From Actinomadura macrotermitis (GTDB lineage: Bacteria; Actinomycetota; Actinomycetes; Streptosporangiales; Streptosporangiaceae), in contig NZ_WEGH01000002.1 in NCBI RefSeq assembly GCF_009604375.1, positions 1,078,073-1,142,072 of the forward strand: a DNA stretch of 64,000 nucleotides. The letters run 5' to 3'. The notes under the pieces are model-generated. The model ran no database searches. It was given only the letters and a program-made list of their open reading frames with translations, and was not told the DNA's origin. Made by a program: the position numbers and the translations under genes. Positions 8,805-16,391 of the stretch are shown here, piece after piece; within the stretch, counting starts at the first letter, position 1, and the number at the start of each line of letters is the position of its first letter.

Positions 8805-9335
8805 TCAGACGCAGTTGTAGGCGCGGATTGATGCGTTGTCATTGTGTAGACCGTTAATGGTCATCTGCCCGTTCCAGAATTCATCGTCGGACAAGTTCCC
8901 AGCCCACCCAACGTGCAAGGTGTCGTAGTCGCCCGTGAAGCTAGTCGAGATGTAGGTCGACACGAGGCAGTTCGCGGTATGGTTGCCCATCGAGGCGGAG
9001 TTATTTCGTACCACTTGCCCCTTGCCCGCCGAGCCGTATGAGCCGCTGTCGTAGAAGATATTGCCGCCCAAGTCTCGGTCCTGGGTCGACGAGGGGCGCC
9101 AACTCGCATTGTTCAGGTTCGTGCTGTAGTAGAGACAGTAATACGTCCCACACGGCGCCCTCCAGCTGCCGTAGGACCACGTGTCCACGCAATGAGGCCT
9201 ATAGCACTCAGCGAAGGCGGGCGCAGGCTGCGACACAGACAGGGCGACCGAGCCGGCGAGAGCCAGCACCAGTGCCGCAGCAGCAAGGACCATCTTCCTG
9301 AATACAGGTGCCCTCAATGCAAATTGAGAAGCCAC
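8805..9335 (-). CDS. Small secreted protein, two-repeat beta/gamma-crystallin (peptidase inhibitor I36-like)
   Basis: 176 residues from GTG 9335, which has GGAAGG seven bases upstream; an in-frame GTG further upstream (9362) has no such site. A classical signal peptide (LAAAALVLALAGSVALS...PAFA) is cleaved before ECYRPHC. The mature protein shows two similar halves, each with a Tyr/Leu-rich strand, a glycine region and an N-x-A-S element (CGTYYCLYYSTNLNNASW ... VRNNSASMGNHTANC; then DTLHVGWAGNLS ... HNDNASIRAYNC). This is the pattern of actinobacterial I36/crystallin-like secreted proteins. Six cysteines could form disulfides. First gene of the lower-GC cluster. Family assignment is by eye. 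Confidence 0.65.
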   Translation of the reverse strand: MASQFALRAPVFRKMVLAAAALVLALAGSVALSVSQPAPAFAECYRPHCVDTWSYGSWRAPCGTYYCLYYSTNLNNASWRPSSTQDRDLGGNIFYDSGSYGSAGKGQVVRNNSASMGNHTANCLVSTYISTSFTGDYDTLHVGWAGNLSDDEFWNGQMTINGLHNDNASIRAYNCV

Positions 9336-9878
9336 GTTACACCTTCCGCTTTCCTCCATCACTTTGATGGAATTGGTTAGAGGTAGTTATACATGATTGT
9401 GGACGTCATTGCAATAATATAATGTTGCTAAAGACCATCTTTGTCGCCAGACTGACTTTAGTGTCGCAATACCACAGCAACTTTCGACGCGCAATGCCAC
9501 TCCGGCTTGAAGTATTCAGCTTTCAGTCTCTTGGGCACTGCGGTGTTTGTTCGCCAAGAGCGCGGGTCTGGCGTGGTGTCGGTTGAACAGCTTCTTGTGC
9601 TTGTTGGGGATGTTGGCTACTCCACATAGTTGTTGTCGGCATAACAGGCGATCGCCCAGGCCATCGATGTTGAAACGCTCGCGCCTGGCGATCAGTCCGT
9701 GGGTGGATTACGGCAAGAGCGATGACGCCTAGATCAACTCACTAGGCGGTTGCGGCCGAGGCCGGCGGACTTGTGCAACGCCATCACCCCGGTAACGGAC
9801 GTTAGTCCGACTGTGGTCACGACAGCAGACCGTTTCAGGGCACGCAAAAATGCTGCCACCATGTAGACTTCCTTTCGC
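9336..9878. other. Promoter region of the secreted-protein operon and unassigned DNA
   Basis: Upstream of the I36-like gene the DNA is the most AT-rich seen here (TTATACATGATT, ATAATATAATG around 9389-9425), a likely promoter zone for the minus-strand operon. From about 9480 to 9878 composition becomes mixed. Short frames exist on both strands but none shows sustained codon bias or a recognised motif. Probably decayed mobile DNA. Confidence 0.4.
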
Positions 9879-10136
9879 TCATGTGGTACTGGTCCCGCAG
9901 CGAGCCGCCAAGCAAGACTGCGGGACGGACAAAATGTCAGGCAGAGTGTTGCCTATGTCTCCCTGGTGCGCAAACCCCTTATCGACACTCCGCTCAATAC
10001 GTTCTGTCGCTAATTCTTCGCTCTGGGTATCGGCAAGCAGGGCGGTCGGCTTCCCGGCTGGGACGATTCTCCGGTCCTGCGGCACGCCTGACGGCAAGGC
10101 GGGCTTCGCCCTCGCGTTGTATGTGATGTACATCAC
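9879..10136 (-). CDS. Possible small protein, function unknown
   Basis: An 85-codon frame starting GTG-ATG inside the palindrome at 10123-10136. It has an acidic middle (TQSEELATERIERSVDK) and ends SCLAARCGTSTT. No clear ribosome binding site, so it would be leaderless or not expressed. Codon bias is weak and frames on the other strand are of similar length. The Cys/Ser/Thr-rich end resembles a RiPP core superficially, but no modification enzyme is nearby. Listed only as a possibility. Confidence 0.2.
   Translation of the reverse strand: MMYITYNARAKPALPSGVPQDRRIVPAGKPTALLADTQSEELATERIERSVDKGFAHQGDIGNTLPDILSVPQSCLAARCGTSTT
10123..10136. promoter_or_regulatory. 14-bp perfect palindrome, operator-like
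   Basis: GTGATGTACATCAC is a perfect dyad in a lower-GC intergenic zone upstream of the I36-like operon and beside the transposase field. The GT...AC form resembles GntR/FadR-type operators. No cognate regulator is adjacent, so the role is inferred only from symmetry. Confidence 0.4.
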
Positions 10137-10271
10137 TTAAATATTTGGAACTTGGCGAGGAAATGTGGGTTTGGCGCTGTCTCTTTCTGTGGTCAAACGG
10201 AAACACTCTGTAGTTTTCGGTAGAGACTCTTGAGTGAGGTGCTTTGTCAAAAGTCAGCTTGACTGTACTTT

Positions 10272-10540
10272 TCAGTAGGTCGTGGTGCTGATGACGAAGA
10301 TGGCCTTGCGAGCTGGCTGGCGCGATGCAGGTAGTAGCGCAGCCTTGTTCAGAATGTGCCAGGGCTGTACCAGGCGTTGGTGCGTTCGCTTGGCCGTGTA
10401 GTCGGACGTGGAACCAGCTGGCGTCCTTCTGGGGATTGGGCTTACCTGCCCTTCGTAAGACGTGGATGCCTTCTGCTGACCCTGATAGCTCTTGTCTGCC
10501 AGCACCACAGCCCGCGGTGTGCCACGGTCGCGCATGCCTT
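10272..10540 (-). pseudogene. IS5-type transposase C-terminal remnant (copy C)
   Basis: Minus-strand frame with VLADKSYQGQQKASTSYEG and, in another frame, NPQKDASWFHVRLHG and TALAHSEQ. This is a diverged version of the IS5-group C-terminus also seen at 3.4 kb and 10.6 kb. It lacks all N-terminal and catalytic parts. It runs directly into the end of the next copy (TTGAGCCCTTTTTCAG at 10539-10554), suggesting that copy inserted into this one. Confidence 0.65.
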
Positions 10541-10547
10541 GAGCCCT

Positions 10548-10885
10548 TTTTCAGTTGGTGGTGGCCTCGTGGTTCTGTAGGACGAGGATGGCCTTGGCGA
10601 GTTGGCCGGCCTTTCAGGGACGGCAGCGCAGCTTGTGCAGGATGCGCCAGGGTTTCAACTGGGCGTTGGCGCGTTCGCCGGGGCCGCGCAGCTGGGCGTG
10701 GGAGCGGTTGGCGTCCTGTTGGGAGTCGGGCTTGCCCCGGCCCTTGTAGGGGGTGAGCGTGTCGGGCTGGCCTTGATAGCCCTTGTCGGCCAGGACCCGG
10801 CAACCCGGCGGTGCGCAGCAGCCGGGGCACTCCCCAGACCCGGGCCGCGGTCACATCGTGCACGCTGCCGGGCAGCACGTCCGAC
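10548..10885 (-). repeat. 338-bp perfect inverted repeat, left arm
   Basis: Compared base by base, 10548-10885 is the exact reverse complement of 11729-12066, including one frameshifting insertion and one nonsense TGA. The arms are separated by 843 bases. They correspond to the 3' halves of transposase copies A and B. Confidence 0.9.
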
Positions 10886-11302
10886 ACCCACACCACCATC
10901 CACCGGGAGCCATCAATACCTGCACGTTCATTCCGCGCACGCGATGCTCGCCCGAGAAGAAAGGGCCGGCCGGCGGGAAGGCGATCGGAGCGGATCCAGG
11001 TGCCGTCCAGTACCAGGAACAGGCAGGTGGTGCGGGCCAGGCGCAGGAAGGCGCCCGGCTTGGGAGCACGGGCGGCTGGCAGGGCCACCGCCTTGTGCAC
11101 GTAGCGCCAGGCCATGGCGATGGAGATACCGCCAGTTCGAAGGTCTCGTTTTTACGCAGGTGGACCAGGACCAGCAGCGCCTGACGGCCGGTGGCAGCCT
11201 GCGCCAGGGCGGGCCAAGGGTCGCGCAGTGGCGACGCAGAACTCCGGACAGGTAGGTCAGGGTCGGGCGCGACAAATCCAGCCCGGCGCGGTAGAACAAC
11301 AT
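10548..11302 (-). pseudogene. IS5-type transposase, frameshifted (copy A)
   Basis: A near full-length but dead IS5-superfamily transposase reading from about 11302 down to 10552. Pieces occur in different frames: MLFYRAGLDLSRPTLTYLSG (N-terminus), RQALLVLVHLRKNETFEL and MAWRYVHKAVALPAARAP (helix-turn-helix), TCLFLVLDGTWIRSDRLP (first catalytic Asp region), SDVLPGSVHDVTAARVWG (second), then in another frame DKGYQGQPDTLTPYKGRG and GERANAQLKPWRILHK. At least four frameshifts are needed, and an in-frame TGA replaces the expected Trp in the C-terminal RP-W-K motif. The 3' 338 bases are repeated inverted at 11729-12066. Confidence 0.8.
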
Positions 11303-11349
11303 CCGATGCCTCTGGTGAAGACTGGTTGTTCTTGGTCGTTCAACCCATC

Positions 11350-12063
11350 TACCAGGGCTTTGTTGGGCTCAGAGCGAAACCGGCGTGGTGTGCCGGGATC
11401 GCGCTATCTGAGGTTCTGGCAGGTACCGACGCTGCCACCCGGCCAACAGGCGTTGACGACGCTGGTGTACTTGTGCATGGGCGGGACCTTTAACACCTTG
11501 GCCTGCGGGTTCGGCGTATCGTCCGCTACCACCTGATAGTAAGTGCACTGTGGAACTGCTGCCCCTTCCCCGCACTGACGACCGCGCTACGCCGTGCGTC
11601 CCGCGGACTGCTGTACATGTCGCTGAACGCCACCCTGGTGTCGATCGACCGTTCTACTTGGGAAAGCACCAGAGACATGGGATGAACCTGCAGGTGCTGG
11701 CTGCCTGCAGCGGGCGGCTGCTGTGGGGGTCGGACGTGCTGCCCGGCAGCGTGCACGATGTGACCGCGGCCCGGGTCTGGGGAGTGCCCCGGCTGCTGCG
11801 CACCGCCGGGTTGCCGGGTCCTGGCCGACAAGGGCTATCAAGGCCAGCCCGACACGCTCACCCCCTACAAGGGCCGGGGCAAGCCCGACTCCCAACAGGA
11901 CGCCAACCGCTCCCACGCCCAGCTGCGCGGCCCCGGCGAACGCGCCAACGCCCAGTTGAAACCCTGGCGCATCCTGCACAAGCTGCGCTGCCGTCCCTGA
12001 AAGGCCGGCCAACTCGCCAAGGCCATCCTCGTCCTACAGAACCACGAGGCCACCACCAACTGA
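11350..12063 (+). pseudogene. IS5-type transposase, frameshifted (copy B)
   Basis: Plus-strand counterpart of copy A, pointing away from it. The N-terminal half differs from copy A: LPPGQQALTTLVYLCMGGTF and LACGFGVSSATT form the helix-turn-helix region, NATLVSIDRST and HGMNLQVLAACSGRLLWGSD the first catalytic stretch. The C-terminal half (VHDVTAARVWGVPRLLRTAG onward) is identical to copy A, with the same insertion and the same TGA. Several frameshifts make it inactive. Left boundary approximate. Confidence 0.75.
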
Positions 12064-12066
12064 AAA
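11729..12066 (+). repeat. 338-bp perfect inverted repeat, right arm
   Basis: Exact reverse complement of 10548-10885. Identity stops at the right just after the transposase stop (TGAAAA, then GG here against AG in copy A). At the left it stops at a single mismatch near 11728. Confidence 0.9.
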
Positions 12067-12072
12067 GGTTCA

Positions 12073-12213
12073 GCGTGAAGGACGCTGACGCCGCCGGATA
12101 GGACCCTCTCGGGGACGGCCCGGGCAAGAAGTGCAAGGACGCAAGCGGTTCATCGTGACGGACACGCTCGGGCTGCTCATCACGGTGCTCGCCTGTCGCT
12201 GCCCAGGACCGTG
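12073..12213 (+). pseudogene. IS5-family transposase fragment of another group
   Basis: A short fragment reading SVKDADAAG, stop, DPLGDGPGKKCKDA and, after a frame change, KRFIVTDTLGLLITVLA. This matches the conserved stretch around the second catalytic Asp of IS427/IS1247-like transposases (SVK-AD--G-D-RG-D-GKK--GRKRHI-VDTLGLLL, from memory). It abuts copy B and is clearly dead. It shows that at least three transposase lineages piled up here. Confidence 0.6.
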
Positions 12214-12301
12214 ATGGTGCTAAGGGTGCCCTGGTTATCACCATCCCCAGGTGAGCGGCACCGCATGGGCCTGCTGGCAGCTCCTTTCCGGCGACAATGG
12301 A

Positions 12302-12935
12302 TCACGCTCGGGGTGTAGCTTTCTTCAGCGCGTCGATGGTGCCGGACATGATCATGCGGATGTGCTCAGTGAGGTGATCGAGCGGCCAGTCCACCAGGCC
12401 AGGGCCAGGAGGCGGTCTATGTCGGCGTCGCTGTAGCGGCGGCGGATGAGCCTGGCGGGGTGCCGCCGGCGATGCCGTAGTCGGGGACGTCGTTGGTGAC
12501 GACGGAGCCGGACGCGATGATCGCTCCGTGGCCGATGCGGACACCGGGTATCACCATGGTCCGGTAGCCGAGCCAGACGTCGTGGCCGAGGACGGTGTCG
12601 CCCCGGCCGGGCAGGCCGGTGATGAGGTCGAAGTTGTCGGACCAGGAACCGCCCATGATCGGGAAGGGGAAGGTCGAGGGGCCGTCCATGCGGTGGTTGG
12701 CGCCGTTCATGATGAACCGCACGCCCCCGCCCAGCGCGCAGAACCTCCCGATGATCAGCTTTTCCGGCCGTAGTGGTAGAGGACGTTGCGGGCCTCGAAG
12801 GCGGTCGGATCATCCGGGTCGTTGTAGTGGGAGAACGCTCCGACCTCGATCAGCGGCGAGGTGATCAGGGGTTTCAGCAGCACCACCCGCGGCTGCTCGG
12901 GCACCGGGTGCACCACGGTCGGGTCGGAGCTTTCA
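12302..12935 (-). pseudogene. Vat-like xenobiotic (streptogramin A) acetyltransferase, frameshifted
   Basis: Left-handed beta-helix acetyltransferase of the Vat/CatB group, which acetylates virginiamycin M-type streptogramins in known members. Segments in successive frames: [35 protein letters not shown]; then [37 protein letters not shown] and [17 protein letters not shown]; then [21 protein letters not shown]; then [28 protein letters not shown] holds the catalytic His region. Three single-base deletions in C/G runs (near 12766, 12458 and 12392) break the frame. The 5' end overlaps the stop of the monooxygenase gene, so it was the last gene of that operon. Sequencing error is the alternative to decay. 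Confidence 0.75.
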
Positions 12936-14471
12936 TCGGCCGTCCTCCGGGGCGCCGAACCAGGTGGTGAGGGCTTCGCGCAGCGTGGGTGCGGCGGTGC
13001 CGGCCGGTTCGTCGGTGGCCGCGGCCCAGGCGATGTGGGCGTCCGGGCGGATCAGGAGGGCGTCGGCCGGCCGGTCGTCGGTCTTGGCGGTGCGGATCTC
13101 GACGCGGTCCCGCCAGTCGTGGGCGGCCTCGCGCAGGTCCGCGCGGTCGGCGAGGTCCAGCAGGACGGGCCGGGCGGTGCGCAGGAGTTCGGCGGTGCCG
13201 GTGACGCCCTGGTCGGTGTGCAGGACCAGGTCGGGGGCGAAGGTGCCGGCCAGCGGGTGGTGGCCCGTGCCGGGCATCGGGTAGCGGATGTCGGCGCCGG
13301 CGATGAACGCCCCCATGCGGCGCAGCGGCTGCTCGTCGAGGAGCAGTTCCTGGAACAGCTCCCGGAGCGCTTCGGCGGCCGGGTCGAGCCCGCGCCGCAG
13401 CGCGACCTGGGCCTGGGTGTGCAGCATGGTGCGGGCGCCGGCGAGGCGGCGTTCGTCGTGGTAGGTGTCCAGCAGGCCGTCCGGTGCCCGGCCGTGGACG
13501 GCGGCGGCCAGCTTCCAGGCCAGGTTGACCGCGTCCATCATGCCCGCGTTGATCGCCACGCCGGTGGCGGGGAACAGGTGCGCCGCGTCCCCGGCCAGCA
13601 TGACCCTCCCGAGGCGGTAGCGCTCGGCGTGGCGGGCCTTGAAGGTGAACCGCGACAGCCGGAACGCCTCGTCCACCGGCAGGTCCACGCCGAGCACGCG
13701 GCGGAGGCTGTCCTGGAACTCGGCCACGGTCATCGGTGTGTCGTCGTCGTACTCGGTGTCCTCGTCCTCGGTGGTGAAGAGGGAGACGACCTTGGAGTCC
13801 GGTGACGCGCCGATCCCGAAGAGGCCGCGGTCGGTGCGGGTGAAGCCCGGGGCGATCGTGCCGAAGCCGGGGACGTCGAGGCCGCCGTCGTCCAGCACGG
13901 TCACCGTGCCGGGCAGGGCGACCTGGGCCAGCCGGTTGACCTCCGGGTAGACGGTGCCGGGGAACGCGATGCCGGCCCGGTCCCGGACCCGGCTGCGCGC
14001 GCCGTCGCATCCCACCAGGTAGCGGGTGGTCATCCGGGACGGGCCGTCGGGACCGCGCACGTCCACGGTCACCGCGGCGTCGTCCTGGCTCAGCCCGGTC
14101 ACCTCGTGCCCGCGGCGGATCTCGACACCGAGCTCGGCGACGCGTTCGCCGAGCACCTGCTCGAGCTGCTGCTGCGGGAGCGGCAGGGCGTGCATCGGCG
14201 GATCGGCCAGCCGGGTGAGGTCCACGTGCACCCCGCCGAACGGGAACCGGGGCGCCGGGACGGGGCCGGTGCAGGCCGCCTCGAAACGCTCCAGCAGACC
14301 CCGGTAGCGCAGCAGCTCCAGGATCTGGCCGCCGAGCCCGCCGGCCTTCGGAGTGTCCCGGCGGTGCGGCTGCCGCTCCAGTACCAGCGGCCGCACCCCG
14401 GCCAGGCGCAGCTCGGCCGCCAGCATCAGGCCGGCCGGGCCCGCGCCCACAATGATCACATCGGCGTCCAT
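12933..14471 (-). CDS. FAD-dependent aromatic/antibiotic monooxygenase
   Basis: About 512 residues of the p-hydroxybenzoate hydroxylase fold (PheA/TetX/rifampicin-monooxygenase-like, FAD_binding_3). FAD-binding GAGPAGLMLAAEL is near the N-terminus, the DG motif is YLVGCDGARSRVRDRAG and the GD motif is VMLAGDAAHLFPATG. The C-terminal thioredoxin-like domain ends in ALLIRPDAHIAWAA. ATG 14471 is chosen over the adjacent TTG because of GAAGAGGA upstream. Uses NAD(P)H and O2 to hydroxylate a planar substrate; the substrate cannot be told from sequence. It lies between VOC/DUF1905 genes and a broken Vat-like gene, which suggests drug modification. Confidence 0.85.
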   Translation of the reverse strand: MDADVIIVGAGPAGLMLAAELRLAGVRPLVLERQPHRRDTPKAGGLGGQILELLRYRGLLERFEAACTGPVPAPRFPFGGVHVDLTRLADPPMHALPLPQQQLEQVLGERVAELGVEIRRGHEVTGLSQDDAAVTVDVRGPDGPSRMTTRYLVGCDGARSRVRDRAGIAFPGTVYPEVNRLAQVALPGTVTVLDDGGLDVPGFGTIAPGFTRTDRGLFGIGASPDSKVVSLFTTEDEDTEYDDDTPMTVAEFQDSLRRVLGVDLPVDEAFRLSRFTFKARHAERYRLGRVMLAGDAAHLFPATGVAINAGMMDAVNLAWKLAAAVHGRAPDGLLDTYHDERRLAGARTMLHTQAQVALRRGLDPAAEALRELFQELLLDEQPLRRMGAFIAGADIRYPMPGTGHHPLAGTFAPDLVLHTDQGVTGTAELLRTARPVLLDLADRADLREAAHDWRDRVEIRTAKTDDRPADALLIRPDAHIAWAAATDEPAGTAAPTLREALTTWFGAPEDGR

Positions 14472-14552
14472 CAACGTCCTCTTCTCTACGGGGCGCGGCG
14501 TTCGTCCGCGCTGTCCGATCCTCGCAGAGCAAGATCGTCTGATGGGCGGGGC

Positions 14553-14819
14553 TTACGAGAGCCGCTCCCGGAGCCGGACGGTCACGGTGTCCCCCTCCTC
14601 CTTGCCGATGGCCTCGCGCACCGCCGCCTTCACCGGCAGCTTGTGCGTGCCGTCCCCCAGGGCCATGAACGAACTCCGGAACGGGTGCCCGTCGATCGTG
14701 CCCCGGACCTTCACCAGGCCGCGGGTGCCGAAGTACTCGACGGACCCGGGCCACACCAGGTAGGTCCAGCCGCCCTTGTCCGGGCTCTTGCGCAGGGTCG
14801 CGGTGAACTGCTCGTCCAT
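14553..14819 (-). CDS. DUF1905 domain protein
   Basis: 88 residues from ATG 14819 with GAGGAG upstream. It matches the DUF1905 beta-barrel family: [60 protein letters not shown]. These proteins are small and of unknown function, sometimes fused to YdeI-type domains. Fourteen bases follow the VOC gene stop and 81 precede the monooxygenase start, so the three are probably co-transcribed. Confidence 0.8.
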   Translation of the reverse strand: MDEQFTATLRKSPDKGGWTYLVWPGSVEYFGTRGLVKVRGTIDGHPFRSSFMALGDGTHKLPVKAAVREAIGKEEGDTVTVRLRERLS

Positions 14820-14833
14820 GTCGGTACCGCTCC

Positions 14834-15199
14834 TCAGGAGGTCTCGATGAGGATGAGGGCGTTGCCGTCCGGGTCGCGCACGCCGAACATCGGCGGCACT
14901 CCGGCTCCGAGGCGCAGCACCTCGGCGTCCACGTCGACGCCCCGTTCGCGCAGGCGGGCGTGGTCGGCGCCGGCGTCCCGGGTCGCCAGGCGGATGCCGC
15001 CTGGAACCCCGGCGGGGACGAGCGCGATGGTCGTCGCCGCGCCGGGCGGCGCCACCTCGATCCAGCGTCCCTCGCCGAAGGGGACGTCCCGGCGCACTTC
15101 GAAGCCGAGTTCGCCGACGTAGAAGTCGAGTGCCTTCTGCTGGTCGGTGACGCCGATCCCGACCGTGGCCACCTGGGTGATACCGGGAGTCCCGCTCAT
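14834..15199 (-). CDS. VOC (glyoxalase/bleomycin-resistance) family protein
   Basis: 121 residues, ATG 15199. Two beta-alpha-beta-beta-beta modules are visible: [38 protein letters not shown] and the Glu-containing strand RWIEVAPP; then [37 protein letters not shown] with the closing metal-type Glu. The first metal position (usually His) is Gly/Val here, so the site may be incomplete. First gene of the VOC-DUF1905-monooxygenase-Vat-like operon. It may bind a drug or act as a metal-dependent isomerase. Confidence 0.85.
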   Translation of the reverse strand: MSGTPGITQVATVGIGVTDQQKALDFYVGELGFEVRRDVPFGEGRWIEVAPPGAATTIALVPAGVPGGIRLATRDAGADHARLRERGVDVDAEVLRLGAGVPPMFGVRDPDGNALILIETS

Positions 15200-15308
15200 G
15201 CCATGCCTCCGCTTCTTCGGTTTCACCAGGACAGACCGGCACCGGCGCCAGGACTCATCGCCGTTCTGGCATGCTGCCGCGGAATCGGCACACAGGAGGC
15301 GGCAACCC

Positions 15309-16391
15309 GTGAACACACCAGCTGAGACGATCCGGATCGGCGCTCTGGTCCCGCTGACCCGGCCCGGCTGGGTCGAGCCGGGCCGGCACCTGCTCGCCGG
15401 GCTCGAGCTGGCCGCGCGCGAGGTCAACGACGCCGGCGGGATCGCCGGCAGGCCGCTCGAGCTGGTGGTCCGCGACACCGCGGCCGACCCGGACAAGGCC
15501 GAGGCGGCCGTGGCCGAGCTGGCCGGCCTCGGCGTCGCCGCCGTGGCGGGGGAGTACCACAGCGTCGTCGCCCGCGCCGCCGCCACCAGGGCCGACGCCC
15601 TCGGCCTGCCGTTCCTCTGCTCGTCGGCGGTCCTCGACGCGCTCACCGAGCAGCCGACGGAGTGGGTCGCGCGCCTGGCCCCGGCGCAGTCCCGCGGCTG
15701 GGCGGTCTACGCGGACTTCCTCCTCGGCGCGGGCCGCACGCGCATCGCCGTGGCGGCGGACGCGAGTGTCTACTGGGCCTCGGGGACCCGCATCCTGCGG
15801 GACCGCCTCGCGCCACGCGGCGGCACCGTCATCGAACTCGACATGCGCGCCCTCACACCTGAGGCCGTGTGCGACGAACTCGCCGGCGACGGCGCGACGG
15901 CCCTCCTCCTTCTGACCGGCTCCCCGGAACCGGCCGTGCCGATCGTCAGGTCCGTCCGCCGCGATCCGCGTCTCGCCGAGGTCATGATCGGTGCTCCGGC
16001 CGGGCAGCCGGAGTCGGCCGAATGGGCGCGGCTGCTCGGCGGCGACGGCGCCGGGATCCCGTTCCTGCGCTACCTGCCCGAGCGCCTCGGCCCGCTCGGC
16101 GTGCGCGTCGGGGCGGCCCTGCGCGAACGGCTGGCCGAAGCGCCCTCCTTCGTCGCCTTCGAGGGCTACGACACGGTCACCGTCCTCGCCGAGGTGCTGC
16201 GCTCCCACGGCACGGACCGGGCGCGCATCGCCGGATCCTGGCCGCATGTCGCGGTCGAGGGCACCCGCGGGCAGATCGGCTTCTCCCGCGCGCCGGGCAT
16301 CGGCGTCTGGCAGTGGGCGTGGGCGCCGATCCAGGTCGTCGCGCGGGACCGGGCGGACGCCGGCCGCTTCCGGGTCCTTCACACCGGCTGA
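15309..16391 (+). CDS. Periplasmic-binding-protein type 1 domain protein without signal peptide
   Basis: 360 residues from GTG 15309, which has AGGAGG upstream. The fold is that of branched-chain amino acid/amide binding proteins (Peripla_BP_6): IRIGALVPLTRPGWVEPGR, LAGLELAAREVNDAGGIAGR, PLELVVRDTAADPDKAEAAV, AVAGEYHSVVARAA. Normal family members are lipoproteins. Here no signal sequence or lipobox precedes the domain, so it is predicted cytoplasmic. It could act as a sensor like AmiC rather than feed a transporter; no ABC transporter genes adjoin. Ends 13 bases into the convergent LysR gene. Confidence 0.75.
   Translation: MNTPAETIRIGALVPLTRPGWVEPGRHLLAGLELAAREVNDAGGIAGRPLELVVRDTAADPDKAEAAVAELAGLGVAAVAGEYHSVVARAAATRADALGLPFLCSSAVLDALTEQPTEWVARLAPAQSRGWAVYADFLLGAGRTRIAVAADASVYWASGTRILRDRLAPRGGTVIELDMRALTPEAVCDELAGDGATALLLLTGSPEPAVPIVRSVRRDPRLAEVMIGAPAGQPESAEWARLLGGDGAGIPFLRYLPERLGPLGVRVGAALRERLAEAPSFVAFEGYDTVTVLAEVLRSHGTDRARIAGSWPHVAVEGTRGQIGFSRAPGIGVWQWAWAPIQVVARDRADAGRFRVLHTG

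Noticed and set aside
9994..11115. A 373-codon frame that could be read as an intact transposase
   Set aside because: Only its first ~120 residues are transposase-like in this frame; the rest is the frameshifted translation of the conserved C-terminus followed by unrelated DNA.
12302..12935. Programmed frameshifting in the Vat-like gene
   Set aside because: Three separate breaks without slippery heptamers or a downstream pseudoknot are better explained by decay or sequencing error.
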